A stretch of DNA of 60,000 bases from Liolophura sinensis (Eukaryota > Mollusca > Polyplacophora > Chitonida > Chitonidae). A program made the translations under genes and the position numbers. Under the pieces are notes generated by a model. It was given only the letters and a program-made list of their open reading frames with translations. It was not told the origin of the DNA and ran no database searches. Shown piece by piece: positions 10,901 to 24,800 of the stretch; the stretch's first letter is position 1; every line of letters starts with the position of its first letter. Where the stretch lies: positions 5,460,501-5,520,500 of the forward strand of contig NC_088295.1 in NCBI RefSeq assembly GCF_032854445.1, given 5' to 3'.

Positions 10901-13900
10901 TTTACCTTTCTCACAGAAACCAGGATTTTCAGGAAGTTATCGTACAGTTTGATGGAAAGCAAGTGTTAAAAATGGCCCTGGCCTATGGCTTCAGGAATAT
11001 ACAGAATATTGTACAGAAGATTAAACGTGGAAAATGTCCTTATCACTTTGTGGAGGTCATGGCATGTCCCTCAGGTGAGTTATCACTGTCTGGATGTCAT
11101 CGCATGTCCCTCAGGTGAGTTATCACTGTCTGGATGTCGTCGCATGTCCCTCAGGTGAGTTATCACTGTCTGGATGTCGTCGCATGTCCCTCAGGTGAGT
11201 TGTCACTGTCTGGAGGTCATGGTATGTCCCTCAGGTGAGTTGTCACTGTCTGGAGGTCATGGCATGTCCCTCAGGTGAGTTATCACTGTCTGGATGTCGT
11301 GGCATGTCCCTCAGGTGAGTTGTTACTGTCTGGATGTCATGGCACACCTTCAGGTGAGTTATCACTGTCTGGATGTCGTGGCCTGTCCCTCAGGTGAGTT
11401 GTCACTGTCCTGGAGGTCATGGTATGTCCCTCAGGTGAGTTGTCACTGTCTGGATGTTGTGGCCTGTCCCTCAGGTGAGTTATCACTGTCTCGATGTCGT
11501 GGCATGTCCCTCAGGTGAGTTATCACTGTCTGGAGGTCATGGCATGTCCCTCAGGTGAGTTGTCACTGTCTGGAGGTCATGGTATGTCCCCTCAGGTGAG
11601 TTGTCACTGTCTGGAGGTCATGGCATGTCCCTCAGGTGAGTTGTCGCTGTCTGGATGTCGTGGCATGTCCCTCAGGTGAGTTGTCGCTGTCTGGAGGTCA
11701 TGGTATGTCCCTCAGCTGAGTTGTCACTGTCTGGAGGTCATGGCATGTCCCTCAGGTGAGTTGTCGCTGTCTGGATGTCATGGCATGTCCCTCAGGTGAG
11801 TTATCACTGTCTGGAGGTCATGGCATGTCCCTCAGGTGAGTTGTCACTGTCTGGAGGTCATGGTATGTCCCTCAGGTGAGTTATCACTGTCTGGATGTCG
11901 TGGCATGTCCCTCAGGTGAGTTGTTACTGTCTGGATGTCATGGCACACCTTCAGGTGAGTTATCGCTGTCTGGAGGTCATGGCATGTCCCTCAGCTGAGT
12001 TGTCACTGTCTGGAGGTCATGGTATGTCCCTCAGGTGAGTTGTCACTGTCTGGAGGTCATGGCATGTCCCTCAGGTGAGTTGTCACTGTCTGGAGGTCAT
12101 GGCATGTCCCTCAGCTGAGTTGTCACTGCTTGGATGTTGTGGCCTGTCCCTCAGGTGAGTTGTCACTGTCTGGAGGTCATGGTATGTCCCTCAGGTGAGT
12201 TATCACTGCCTGGAGGTCATGGCATGTCCCTCAGCTGAGTTATCACTGTCTGGATGTAGTGGCATGTCCCTCAGGTGAGTTGTCACTGTCTGGAGGTCAT
12301 GGCATGTCCCTCAGGTGAGTTGTCACTGTCTGGATGTCGTGGCATGTCCCTCAGGTGAGTTGTCACTGTCTGGATGTCATGGCACACCTTCAGGTGAGTT
12401 GTCACTATCTGGAGGTCATGGCATGTCCCTCAGCTGAGTTGTCACTGTCTGGAGGTCATGGTATGTCCCTCAGGTGAGTTGTCACTGTCAGGAGGTCATG
12501 GCATGTCCCTCAGGTGAGTTGTCACTGTCTGGAGGTCATGGCATGTCCCTCAGCTGAGTTGTCACTGTCTGGATGTTGTGGTATGTCCCTCAGGTGAGTT
12601 GTCACTGTCTGGATGTCGTGGCATGTCCCTCAGGTGAGTTATCACTGTCTGGATGTCGTGGCATGTCCCTCAGGTGAGTTGTCACTGTCTGGATGTCATG
12701 GTACACCTTCAGGTGAGTTGTCACTGTCTGGAGGTCATGGTATGTCCCTCAGGTGAATTGTCACTGTCTGGAAGTCATGGTATGTCCCTCAGGTGAGTTG
12801 TCACTGTCTGGAGGTCATGACATGACCCTCAGGTGAGTTATCACTGTCTGGAGGTCATGGCATGTCCCTCAGCTGAGTTGTCACTGTCTGGATGTTGTGG
12901 CATGTCCCTCAGGTGAGTTATCACTGTCTGGAGGTCATGGCATGTCCCTCAGCTGAGTTGTCACTGTCTGGATGTTGTGGCATGTCCCTCAGGTGAGTTG
13001 TCGCTGTCTGGATGTTGTGGCCTGTCCCTCAGCTGAGTTATCACTATCTGGATGTCATGGCATGTCCCTCAGGTGAGTTATCACTGCTTGGGTGTTGTGG
13101 CATTTTCCTCAGGTGAGTTATCACTGTCTGGAGGTCATGGTATGTCCCTCAGCTGAGTTGTCACTGCTTGGATGTTGTGGCATTTTCCTCAGGTGAGTTG
13201 TCACTGTCTGGAGGTCATGGCATGTCCCTCAGGTGAGTTATCACTGTCTGGATGTCGTGGCATGTCCCTCAGGTGAGTTGTCACTGTCTGGATGTCATGG
13301 CACACCTTCAGGTGAGTTATCACTATCTGGAGGTCATGGCATGTCCCTCAGGTGAGTTGTCACTGTCTGGAGGTCATGGTATGTCCCTCAGCTGAGTTGT
13401 CACTGTCAGGAGGTCGTGGCATGTCCCTCAGGTGAGTTGTCACTGTCTGGAGGTCATGGCATGTCCCTCAGGTGAGTTGTCACTGTCTGGATGTTGTGGT
13501 ATGTCCCTCAGGTGAGTTGTCACTGTCTGGATGTCGTGGCATGTCCCTCAGTTGAGTTATCACTGTCTGGATGTCGTGGCATGTCCCTCAGGTGAGTTGT
13601 CACTGTCTGGATGTCATGGTACACCTTCAGATGAGTTGTCACTGTCTGGAGGTCATGGTATGTCCCTCAGGTGAGTTGTCACTGTCTGGAGGTCATGGCA
13701 TGTCCCTCAGCTGAGTTGTCACTCTCTGGATGTTGTGGCCTGTCCCTCAGGTGAGTTATCACTGTCTGGAGGTCATGGCATGTCCCTCAGCTGAGTTGTC
13801 ACTGTCTGGATGTTGTGGCCTGTCCCTCAGGTGAGTTATCACTGTCTGGAGGTCATGGCATGACCCTCAGCTGAGTTATCACTGTCTGGATGTTGTGGCA

Positions 13901-15248
13901 TGTCCCTCAGGTGAGTTGTCGCTGTCTGGATGTTGTGGCCTGTCCCTCAGCTGAGTTATCACTGTCTGGATGTCATGGCATTTTCCTCAGGTGAGTTATC
14001 ACTGTCTGGAGGTCATGGTATGTCCCTCAGCTGAGTTGTCACTGCTTGGATGTTGTGGCATTTTCCTCAGGTGAGTTATCACTGACTGGAGGTCATGGCA
14101 TTTTCCTCAGCTGAGTTATCACTGTCTGGATGTAGTGGCATGTCCCTCAGGTGAGTTGTCACTGTCTGGAGGTCATGGCATGTCCCTCAGCTGAGTTGTC
14201 ACTGTCTGGATGTTGTGGCATGTCCCTCAGGTGAGTTATCACTGTCTGGAGGTCATGGCATGTCCCTCAGGTGAGTTGTCGCTGTCTGGATGTTGTGGCC
14301 TGTCCCTCAGGTGAGTTATCACTGTCTGGAGGTCATGGCATGACCCTCAGCTGAGTTATCACTGTCTGGATGTTGTGGCATGTCCCTCAGGTGAGTTGTC
14401 GCTGTCTGGATGTTGTGGCCTGTCCCTCAGCTGAGTTATCACTGTCTGGATGTCATGGCATTTTCCTCAGGTGAGTTATCACTGTCTGGAGGTCATGGTA
14501 TGTCCCTCAGCTGAGTTGTCACTGCTTGGATGTTGTGGCATTTTCCTCAGGTGAGTTATCACTGTCTGGAGGTCATGGCATTTTCCTCAGGTGAGTTGTC
14601 ACTGTCTGGAGGTCATGGCATGTCCCTCAGGTGAGTTATCACTGTCTGGATGTCATCGCATGTCCCTCAGGTGAGTTATCGCTGTCTGGATGTCGTGGCA
14701 TGTCCCTCAGGTGAGTTATCACTGTCTGGAGGTCATGGTATGTCCCTCAGCTGAGTTGTCACTGCTTGGATGTTGTGGCCTGTCCCTCAGCTGAGTTATC
14801 ACTCTCTGGATGTCATGGATGGATTTTGTTTTCTCAATTTATCCACCATAGATAGGAAAAAATGTTTCCAGCATATATGATGTAATCTAGATTGGAGATG
14901 GTGTGCTAACAGTTGAAAGCCTAGACCTATGTTACAAGCTGTTAAGTTCTTCATAACCCAGAAGGCTTATTTCCATGTCTTATGATGAAGTACTCTTTGT
15001 CCCCAGGCTGTAACAATGGTGGGGGTCAGATTCGCCCAGAGGATTCTGAGACAGTCAAGGAGCGGCTGGGCCGGGTGGAGGAGCTGTATCGCAGTGTCAG
15101 CTGTATTGCCCCAGGGGTGAACCCAGATGTAGAGCGGCTGTACAGGGAGTGGCTGGGGGGAGGCGACTCGGAGAAGGCCAGGCTACTGCTCCACACACAG
15201 TATCACCCAGTGGAGAAAATGACTAATGCCCTGACCATTAAGTGGTAG
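7906..15248 (+). CDS. ciao3: CIAO3 (NARFL/IOP1), cytosolic Fe-S assembly factor, with a 1-nt deletion in exon 1
   Basis: This iron-only-hydrogenase-like protein links the early cytosolic Fe-S scaffold to the CIA targeting complex. Exons are 7906-7970, 8325-8417, 8702-8857, 9155-9281, 9476-9610, 9741-9989, 10248-10320, 10592-10726, 10917-11074 and 15007-15248. Phases agree from exon 2 to the stop. With one base restored in exon 1 the protein is 477 aa (human 476). Cluster ligands are present: Cys24 (ECVKP), Cys70/73/76 (DCLACSGC), Cys191 (SSCPGW), Cys247 (VMPC), and Cys395 and Cys399 (MACPSGC). The [18 protein letters not shown] and HTQYHPVEK blocks are also seen, and the protein ends in a W, as in the family. 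Exon 1 reads [10 protein letters not shown] and then hits TGA at 7936; one missing base just before 7936 would restore [11 protein letters not shown]. The error may be an assembly slip or a real lesion. Intron 9 is a 3.7-kb array of exon-9-end copies. Confidence 0.95.
11075..14815 (+). repeat. Array of about 93 40-bp units copied from the exon 9/intron 9 junction of ciao3
   Basis: The array starts at the true donor of exon 9 and fills almost the whole intron. Each unit is GTGAGT followed by 34 bases that match the last 34 bases of exon 9 (11041-11074) at all but about two positions, ending CATGTCCCTCAG. Every unit therefore recreates a CAG/GTGAGT 5' splice site, although many copies carry CTGAGT, which destroys it. 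Variant units (TGTTGTGG, ATTTTCCTCAG, CACACCTTCAG) recur in fixed order. Since 40 is not a multiple of 3, reading through from exon 9 meets a stop at the end of the second unit. Confidence 0.97.
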
Positions 15249-16277
15249 ACTCACTTACAAATGCATATATAGTTTGGTATATTTCTATGTGATATTTATT
15301 ATGAAGAGATCAAAAGTCTAGGTTGAGGCCTAACCATTTATTTAATTAAATATGACTGAAAGGACAACAGGTTTTACCCAAAGAAGACTGCCTAACCAGC
15401 TGGAATTGTGAAAAATTGTACATCTGGAATTTCGAGAAAATATACATCTGGAATTGAAAGAAGTGAAATCAGGGATATATCATCTATTGTATTAAATCAA
15501 GTAGAGTTTTACAAAGGATTGAAAGATATTAAGATACCTGTGGTGATGGTTGGACTGTCGGATATTTCTCAGAGAGAGACGCTGAATTCAGGAATACAAG
15601 GTTGGAACATATCAAAGTACTGTCTGAAACCCTTCACCTGCATCAGGTATGGCCATTATGGAAATGTGGAGAACTTAACACTGGCAACATTAAAAGCCTT
15701 GTCATTTCCATGACAGAAATCATTCACATTGATCAAGTGCCATTACTTTCTCCATTCTTTATGACGATATCCCCATGCACATGCATGTATACATATGTAT
15801 GCAGTTCAAGGTAGTATTAGAAAATATATTTGAGTAAGCTGTCACTGTTGTGTTAAACATTTAGTTGATCATTATCAGAATATCGAGAAACAAGGAAGGC
15901 CTATGCAGTGGGGATGAAGTTTAGGGCCTTTTTACCATTGCCTGTGAAAGGTACATTTGTACCTTGTGAGAAGACCAGGTTTGGGAGCGTTACCATATTG
16001 GTGGTATAGAAAGTTTATGAGATGTAACAACAGGGATTTTAGTATTAGGAATGGTGGTGATACAGAGTTATATTCAGGTCCCTGTATACCATACTTCTGT
16101 CCAGGAATATTTTGACTTGCACCGTCACCAAAAGTACGGAACATTTACATACGCACCTCTACAAAATTCTGTCAACCATTCTCCATGTTCATATAGTCAC
16201 CCAATAAATCCACCTACTAACACTATTATATCTGTTCTAAAATAAACTGTTGCAACAGTCCCTCAAACTAACCTATC

Positions 16278-16608
16278 AGCTCTGATGACTCACTTGGCAG
16301 AGCATCCGTTTCAGGGGCAGTAGATATTGGGTTGGGTCACACCTAAACCTTAAAAGAGGACTTTCTCACTTGGCATTCAGCATTATTGGGGACAGTGCAA
16401 TGACTGGTCAACCGGTATTAATGGCTTGGGTTGGGCAACTTACTTGCCTTTGGTAAGCCATCTCTGTGAAGCAGCACTGGATAAAAGAGAGGTGGAAATC
16501 CGTCCTGCAACAAGGAGGCACATTACGCGTACATGCACCCTAAGGACTCTTTTGTTGTCACTGAAAAATTGTTAAGTATGATGTTAAACCCTAAGCACTC
16601 ACTCACTC
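16278..16608 (+). mobile_element. tRNA-derived SINE with a CACT-repeat tail
   Basis: The head GATGACTCACTTGGCAGAGC and the following GGGTTGGGTCAC resemble degraded tRNA A and B boxes. The body ends in ATGTTAAACCCTAAGCACTC followed by a short CACT repeat. That layout is common in molluscan SINEs. The family name cannot be given from sequence alone. Confidence 0.7.
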
Positions 16609-17280
16609 AAATTAACCTCGTGTAAACTTCAGGTTCCTTAAACCCAGCCTCACACATCTCAACATGATTTAAACATCCTCCTTACCCAATCTAATTTAAA
16701 CTCAATCTCATTTAGAACCAGCCTAATATCAGTTGACATGGGGGACATTGTTGCAGGAGTCTCTCGTAATCGATTGCAGGTAATAATCACGTTTACATCA
16801 TTTGCTTTAGGCAGCTGTGCTATGTTTGACTCACAATGCAGGGTATCATTTTTTTTTTTTTTTTTTTTGACATGCATTGCATGTTTGGATTCAGCCATAC
16901 ACATGTACCAGCCTGACCAGGGAGGTATGTCGGTGTGGGGCTGGATCAATGTTTATTTTTTTATTTGACTGTTGCTGAATGCCATACACAAGAATTTTTA
17001 CATGTAACTTATAGGGTTTCGGTCAGTTATACCTGTGGAGGAAACCAGAGTGACCCACATAAACCACTGATCTTTGGCAAGTAACTTACAAACATGTGTG
17101 ACATACAGATATCTACACCATACTGGTAGCAGACAAGTGGCCTCCAACCAACATTCAATAATTGCTGTATTCCACAAAGCTTGGGATTATTGTCAACAAG
17201 GCCTCACAAGCAATTTGCAAATTGCCTGTCCATAACTAAATTTTGAACTCACACAATGTGTACCCTAACAAATGAATTTA

Positions 17281-17524
17281 TGTATTTATTTGTTGGATTG
17301 GTGTTTTATGCCATACTCAAGAATATTTAACTTATACGACTGCAACAAATAATGGTGAGAGGAAAACCTGGCAGAGCCCGGGGGAAACCCATGATCATCC
17401 GTAGGTTGTTGCAAGACCTTCCTAATTATGACCGGAGAGGAAGCCAGCATGAGCTGGACTTGAACTCACAGACTTGGACTTGCGCTGTGCTCGAGCGCTA
17501 ACCAACTGAGCCACAGAGGCCCCG
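17281..17524 (-). mobile_element. tRNA-derived SINE, near full length
   Basis: On the minus strand it starts GGGGCCTCTGTGGCTCAGTT (tRNA-like A box), has a TTCAAGTCCAGC B-box region, then CATGCTGGCTTCCTCTCCGG, and ends in a TAAATA-type tail. It is the same family as 30370-30631. Confidence 0.85.
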
Positions 17525-17709
17525 GCCCTAAGGAATAAAAGGCAAGTAGGTACTGATTTGTATTTTACATTATTCACGCATCTGTTGATTTGTTTATGGG
17601 TATTTATGTGTAGAGGAAAGACAGCTAAAGTTTCTGTGATGAATACCCCATGCCACAATCTAGGTTCTTAACTCTGTCATGGAAGTTTCCTTATTCGATG
17701 TGCATAATT

Positions 17710-17825
17710 TATTTATTTATTTGATTGGTGTTTTACGCCATACTTTAGAGTTGTTCACTTATACGACGGCATTCAGCATTATGGTGAGAAAAAATCAGGC
17801 AGAGCCCAGGGGAAATCCACGAATG
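17710..17825 (-). mobile_element. SINE fragment (3' half)
   Basis: This has the tail half of the same SINE: TTTATTTGATTGGTGTTTTA, then the CATACT, ACGACGGC and GCAGAGCCC blocks. The tRNA-like head is missing. Confidence 0.75.
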
Positions 17826-18366
17826 TACATACAACAGGCACAATATGTTACAAATTGAAGTACTGAAGAATTAGTCAGCTTTTCCATATAAATTACCTTT
17901 AATATGTACATTTACATACACAATGTAGTTTGTATCAAGAATTACTGATCAAGAATTCAACAAATCTGAAGTAAAAGAGGAAAGAGACAACAGCCATCTT
18001 AGCAATTACCAGTAGTACATTTACACCACAAACATGTAACTCTGGGCATTAACCGACGGAACATCCTTCAAAGCCATCATTTGAAGGCTGATGTATAATG
18101 AAGCTAAAAGGAAGTAGAATGTGACTAAATGTCACCTAAAATACAGAATGTAGTGAACGACTACACATTATTAGACTTAGAACAATGTCAGATGAATGAT
18201 TATAAACTGCTTTCAGAGTCAAGCAACATGTGACCCAGTAGTCCTTCAGGGCTGGCAGTTTAAACATTTCATCCACTTTATCACTGTGGCCTCGAACCCC
18301 TGCCATTAGATGTACATGTACATGCAAAACCATGAAGCAACAATGATCTAACGCGGCTGCTGTCAG

Positions 18367-18872
18367 ATGTACTGATGACCACACCTGGCATTTGTGATGT
18401 CACACACTGATCATCCTCTACCGATGACCACACCTGGCAGTTGTGATGTCACACACTGATCACCTTCTGCTGATGACCACACCTGGCAGTTGTGACGTCA
18501 CACACTGATCACCTTCTGCTGATGACCACACCTGGCAGTTGTGATGTCACACACTGATCATCCTCTACTGATGACCACACCTGGCGGATGTGACAAGCAC
18601 ACACTGATCTATTGATGACCCCACCCAGAGATGACCACACTTTGCAGCTGTCACACACTGACTGACCTGAAGATGTTGTCGCCAGTGTGAGCTGTAGAGA
18701 TGACCACACCTGGCCGTTGTGAAGTCACACACAGATCATCCTGAAGATGCTGAAGCCACAGTGAGCCGTAGAGATGACCACACCTGACAGCTGTGACATC
18801 ACACACTGATTGTCCTGAAGGTGTTGAAGCCACAGTGAGCCGCAGAGATGACCACACCTGACAGCTGTGACA
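18367..18872 (-). repeat. About nine tandem copies of the grwd1 terminal exon end
   Basis: Directly after the grwd1 stop codon, units of about 50-75 bp repeat the end of the coding sequence. On the minus strand these read CAGGTGTGGTCATCT, a variable middle, then ATCAGTGTGTGA and the stop. Nearest the gene the units keep most of the [19 protein letters not shown] coding stretch; further away they are shorter and diverged. Confidence 0.92.
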
Positions 18873-21800
18873 TCACACACTGATTGTCCTGAAGACGTTG
18901 AAGCCACTGTGAGCTGTAGAGATAACCACACCTGGCAGTTGCGGGTGCCAGTGTAGTTCCTTAATGTCTGTCTGTCCCTGATGTATGAAAAGCAGCTGTG
19001 GGGGGACATCAGGCTCCCCAGCACCCTCCTTGGGAATGTCACTGTCCCGCTCTAAGGCCAGGTCCCACAGAGACAACTGGTCGTCCGCTCCCGATGAGGC
19101 AAACACAGAGCTGTCTGCAGGGTTCCACTCCACTGATGTAATTGGGGCTGTGTGATGTTTGAAGACTGCCACTGCTGTCTCTTCCTGAAAAATGGACACA
19201 CCTAGTTATACCTCAACAGACATGCCTGGTTATACCTCACAGATATGCCTGCTTATAGCTCACAAGACATACCTGGTTACTCTTCAACAGACACACATGG
19301 TTATACCTCCAGATACACACCTGGCTACTTCTCAACAGGTGCACCAGGTTATTCCTCAACGGACACACATGGTTACAGTTCGATAGACACGCCTGATTAT
19401 ACCCCAAGAGGCACACCTGCATATACTTCAACACACACATCTGGGTAAACCTCAACAGGCACACCTAGTTATACCTCAACATACACACCTGGTTATACCT
19501 CATCATACACACCTGGTTATACCTCAACAGACACGCATGGTTATACCTCAATAGGCACATTTGGTTATACCTCAGTATATAGACCTGGTTATACCTCAAC
19601 AGGCACACCTGGTTATACCTCAGTATACAGACCTGGTTATACGTCAAGGGGCACACCTGGTTATACCTCAACACGTACACCTGGTTACCCCTGAACAGGC
19701 ACGCCTGGTTATACCTCAACATACACACTTGGTTATACCTCACATTTGGTTGTATGCCTCAATGTTAGTACCATACACCTGCCTTCAAAATCATGAGGTA
19801 AACAAGGTGAGGTTAGATAAATGTGCACTGAGTACTAATAAGACACCTACCTGAAATTTGCGAAGGTCCCATATTTTGATGACACCATCGTCCCCGCCTG
19901 AGACAATGAAAGGCTCATGAGCATTCCAGCTGATGACATTTACGTCACTAGCATGGCTGTCAGCAGCAGTCAGCATACAGGCCTTATCCGGAGTGGCTCG
20001 AGCATCCCATACGCGGATACTGCGGTCCACAGAGCACGAGGCAAACACCTGCACAGAAGAATGTGTATCATAAATATGTGAGATGAGGAAACTGAACGTG
20101 CAGCAACAATGTGACGGCAGCTATTTTATTACAATTACAACTAGAATGTGGGTATCCGAATATAGCTTGCTTTTTTATTTATTTAATTTATTTATTTCAT
20201 TGGTGTTTTATGCCATACTCAAGAATATTTCAATTATACGACGGCAGCCAGCATTATGGTGGGAGGAAAATGAGGCTCCCTTTTTGGTTACATATATATG
20301 TATATGTATGTTTACAATGTATAACCCGAAAGGTGTGACTTTCAATATTAAACTGTCACAAAAATGAAGACAACAGTTCATAGTTCTTACATACAAAAAT
20401 TTCAAGGAAATACAAGCTTTGATGTTCAGACGTGTTGTGGGGACAAAATCACACCTCTAAACCTCAAAGTACTGGGGTCACTTTGTCAATAATAATGACA
20501 GCATTTTCATGAAAATCAATACAGTATTTAAAGAGGTAGAGTGAGCAAAATCATGCGATGAGCCTCCAGACAGGTCGAAGTATAGACAGACAGTGATTCA
20601 AGTATACAACCTCCTAGCTGTTGTCAGGGGGTGTGTGGGGGGAGCAATATTCCAAGCGTCATATCCTTAAAGACAAGTGGCTGGCTGTAAACACGATGGC
20701 TCATTGTATCTCCAATACTGTACAGTGTACTGACAAGGTACAGAGGGTTGGCCATTACAGACTTTTTATCAAACTCATTCAGCATACTTCAAAGTCAAAA
20801 ATCTGCTGGTTATCGAATACATCCGTGTCCTCCATGACACTTATCCCACAGAGACCTGCTATAGTTTGCATGTTATGTACATACTGTCCATGACACAATA
20901 TCCCCTGTACAACCCTCCTCCCTGAGCCGCTCGTCAGGTACAGAAACTTAAATTGCAATAAAAATCCTTAACAACATGTAAGACAACATGACAAGTTCTC
21001 CTCACGTTATCCTCCACAGGCGACCACTGTATGTCCTCCACTGAGGCGCTGTGCCCTGTGTAAGGCCGCTGATCCACCTTCCAGCACCCACCTTCCTCAG
21101 GTGACCACAGGTGTATGTTCTTCTTACAATCTCCTGTAGCCAGACGACCTGTGACAACATGTCCAATAGTGTTCACAAATAGAACTCAAAGTAAATAGCA
21201 ATACACAAATACAATAGATATGGAGTACCCACACTTTTACCTGTACATGGCAGATTTTTTGTTCAAGTAACATCAGCTAGCTGTAGCTTTTCAGTAATTT
21301 GTTATACATGTACCTTTTTATATGTCAGCAAGGCATGATCCTGTAGTATCAAAGTTTCTTTCTTGCCGGAGGTATTGTGTACAATATTTATCTCTCTCCC
21401 TTTATCCCATCATCCAGATGTTCATAGTTGTGGAATAAATTTTTCTTTCAAACTTTGCTGACAACCATGCATACTCCTTACAGTGTTTGTGTCATTCTCT
21501 ACCTTTCACTTTACATCACTGCCACCAATAGCAAATTTTGTAAAGAAATCTTGAACAACACCGAAGTCACCGAAGTCACATTGATGAGGTAGGAAGTGGT
21601 GTCCGAAAACACAAACAATCCGTCTCAGCCTCTGTCTGTAATAACACTGTTTACACATGCATTCACTTCTTCTAAAGTATGTACAACATGGCTCTAACCA
21701 AACCTAAAACAATTTTATTGATGAATGCTAATTAAATAGTTCTGGGGGAGGAAAACAAGTGATGAAGCTAATCCTAAACAAGTGTAGGTGCATCTCACAG

Positions 21801-24800
21801 GCTCCAAAGGTCAAGCTTGTCTAGTGGTGGCAGTGAAGTAGGGCGAAAGGTAGAGAGCGGTGCATGTGCTATAAGGGGTATGATAACCATGGTGATAATC
21901 ATGCAAAAAATGATGTGAAACGTGTATTTTTATCTTTCATTTAATAGTTGTTCATTCCCATGTAAAAACATTTTAACACATTTGGCTATAATATTTTAAA
22001 GCAACCTACCCGGAGTTGTCTTTGACCAGTCAATGGCAAACCCCTCCACCTGGTGGCCTGGGAAGGTGAAAATAGGGGCAGGCGACTCTTCATTTCTTGT
22101 GTAAACTGCCATCACTGTGGAGTCATTCACTGCATTCAGTGGCCGTTTTAAATCCCACAAATACACCTTCCCATTCTCTGACCATGATGCAGCTAAATGG
22201 ACATCCCCATAGGCACTGGCCTGTCAAGTCAAAGTCATTGTGCAGATCAAACCACATCAGTTCTCTGAGGTCAGGAAAGCTGGACACAAAAAGAAATCTA
22301 ACATCACAGATAGAGATCAGTTCATGCATTTTGAGGACTCCTATGACAAAATCCAAAATGTCTAAAATAATTTGAGCAAAGTCTGTACACTGGATTGTCC
22401 TCTACCTGAGATCACTTCACAGTTAACAATGTAAGCTGTGCCCACCCTGATATACACTATGTTTATCCTAATACTACATCAACATTATATACTGGGCATA
22501 CACTGACATACATGTTATATCCTGTAGTAACTGTAACACTGTATACTGGACACATGCTGACATACCCTGATCTCATTTACATTGTACAATGAGCATACAC
22601 TGACATACCCTGATCCTACTGACATTGTACAATGAGGATACACTGACATACCCTGATCCTATTGACACTATGCTGAACATACCCTGACTTACCTTCATCC
22701 CTCTGACACTGTACAATGAGGATACATTGACATACCCTGATCCTATTGGCAGTGTATGCTGGACATACCCTGACATACCCTGATCCTATTGGCAGTGTAT
22801 GCTGGACATACCCTGATCCTATTGGCAGTGTATGCTGGACATACCCTGACATACCCTGATCTTATTTACATTGTTTCCTGAGTAAACACTGACATACCCC
22901 AATCCTATTGACATTGTACAATGAGCATACATTGACATATCCTGGTTCTATTGACACTGTACAATGAGCATACACTGACATACCCTGGTCCTAGTGACAA
23001 TGTATGCTTGACATCACATACTGACATACTTTCATCTTACTGACACTGTACAATGAGCATACACTGACATACTCTGATCCTATTGACAATGCATGCTTGA
23101 CATCACATACTGACATACACGATCCTATTTACACTGTTTCCTGAACAAACACTGACATACCCTCATCTTACTGACACTGTACAATGAGCATACACTGACA
23201 TACCCTGATCCTATTGACAGTATATGCTTGACATCACATACTGACATACCCTCATCTTATTTACACTGTACAATGAGCATACACTGACATACCCTGATCC
23301 TATTGACAATGTATGCTTGACATCACAAACTGACATACCCTAATCTTATTTACACTGTTAACACTTGTTAACACTTTGCAATAAGCACACACAGAAATAC
23401 ATGTACCCTGATTCTGTTGACACTGTAACACTGTGCACTGAGCATACAATGATATATCCTGATCATACTGACACTATGCACTGAGCATACACTGATATAC
23501 ACTCATCTTATTGACACAGTACAATGAGCATACACTGACATACCCTGATCCTATTGACAATGTATGCTTGACATTACATACTGACATACCCTCATCTTAC
23601 TGACACTGTACAATGAGCATACACTGACATACCCTGATCCTATTGACAATGTATGCTTGACATCACATACTGACATACCCTCATCTTACTGTCACTGTAC
23701 AATGAGCATACACTGGCATACCCTGGTCCTATTGACAATGTATCCTTGACATCACATACTGACATACCCTCATCTTACTGACACTGTACAATGAGCATAC
23801 ACTGACATACCCTGATCCTATTGACAATGTATGCTTGACATCACATATTGACATACCCTCATCTTATTTACACTGTACAATGAGCATACACTGACATACC
23901 CTGATCCTATTGACAATGTATGCTTGACATCACATACTGACATATCCCCATCTTACTGACACTGTACAATGAGCATACACTGACATACCCTGATCCTATT
24001 GACAATGTATGCTTGACATCACATATTGACATACCCTCATCTTACTGACACTGTACAATGAGCATACACTGACATACCCTGATCCTATTGACAATGTATC
24101 CTTGACATCACATACTGATATACCCTCATCTTATTTACACTGTACAATGAGCAGACATTGACATACCTCAATCCTAGTGACAATGTATGCTGGACATCAC
24201 GTACTGAAATACCCTGATCCTATTTACACTGTTTCCTGAGCAAACACTAACATACCCTGATCCTATTGACATTGTACAATGAGCATACACTGACATACCC
24301 TGATCCTACTGACAGTGCATGCTCGACATACCCTGATCCTGTTAACACTCTGCAATGAGCACATACTGAAATACATGTACCCTGATTCTGTTGACACTGT
24401 AACACTGTGCACTGAGCATACAATAATATATCCCGATCATACTGACACTATGCAATGAGCACACACTGATATACCCTGCACCTAATGACACTGTACACTG
24501 ATCATACAATGATATACCCTGATCATATAGACACCGAATACTGAGCTTATACTGACATACCCTCATCTTATTGACACTATACAATGACATACTCTGATCA
24601 TATTAACACTGTATACTGGACTTACATTGACATACCCTCATCTTAATGATGCTGCACCCTGAGCATACACTGACATACCCTGATCCTTCTGACACTGTAC
24701 GATGAGCACACACTGACATACCCTGATCCTTCTGACACTGTAAACTGAGCACACACTGACATACCCTGATCCTTCTGACACTGTAAACTGAGCACACATT

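Larger units (their letters stand above)
15249..18366. other. Convergent intergenic region, ciao3 and grwd1 3' sides
   Basis: This region holds the 3' untranslated sequence of ciao3 (an AATAAA lies at about 16203), two kinds of SINE (16278-16608, 17281-17524, and a fragment at 17710-17825) and a poly-T tract near 16850. The open frame at 15408-15713 has no recognisable domain and no splice context. No gene is supported. Confidence 0.6.

Noticed and set aside
11075-14815. CRISPR-like array or minisatellite with regular spacing
   Set aside because: The repeats are head-to-tail with no spacers, the genome is eukaryotic, and the unit is exon-derived.
15408-15713. 101-codon plus-strand frame after ciao3
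   Set aside because: It has no recognisable domain, low coding character and lies in the 3' flank. It may be chance.
19237-19854. Several 64-97 codon frames on both strands
   Set aside because: They are products of the 24-bp repeat.
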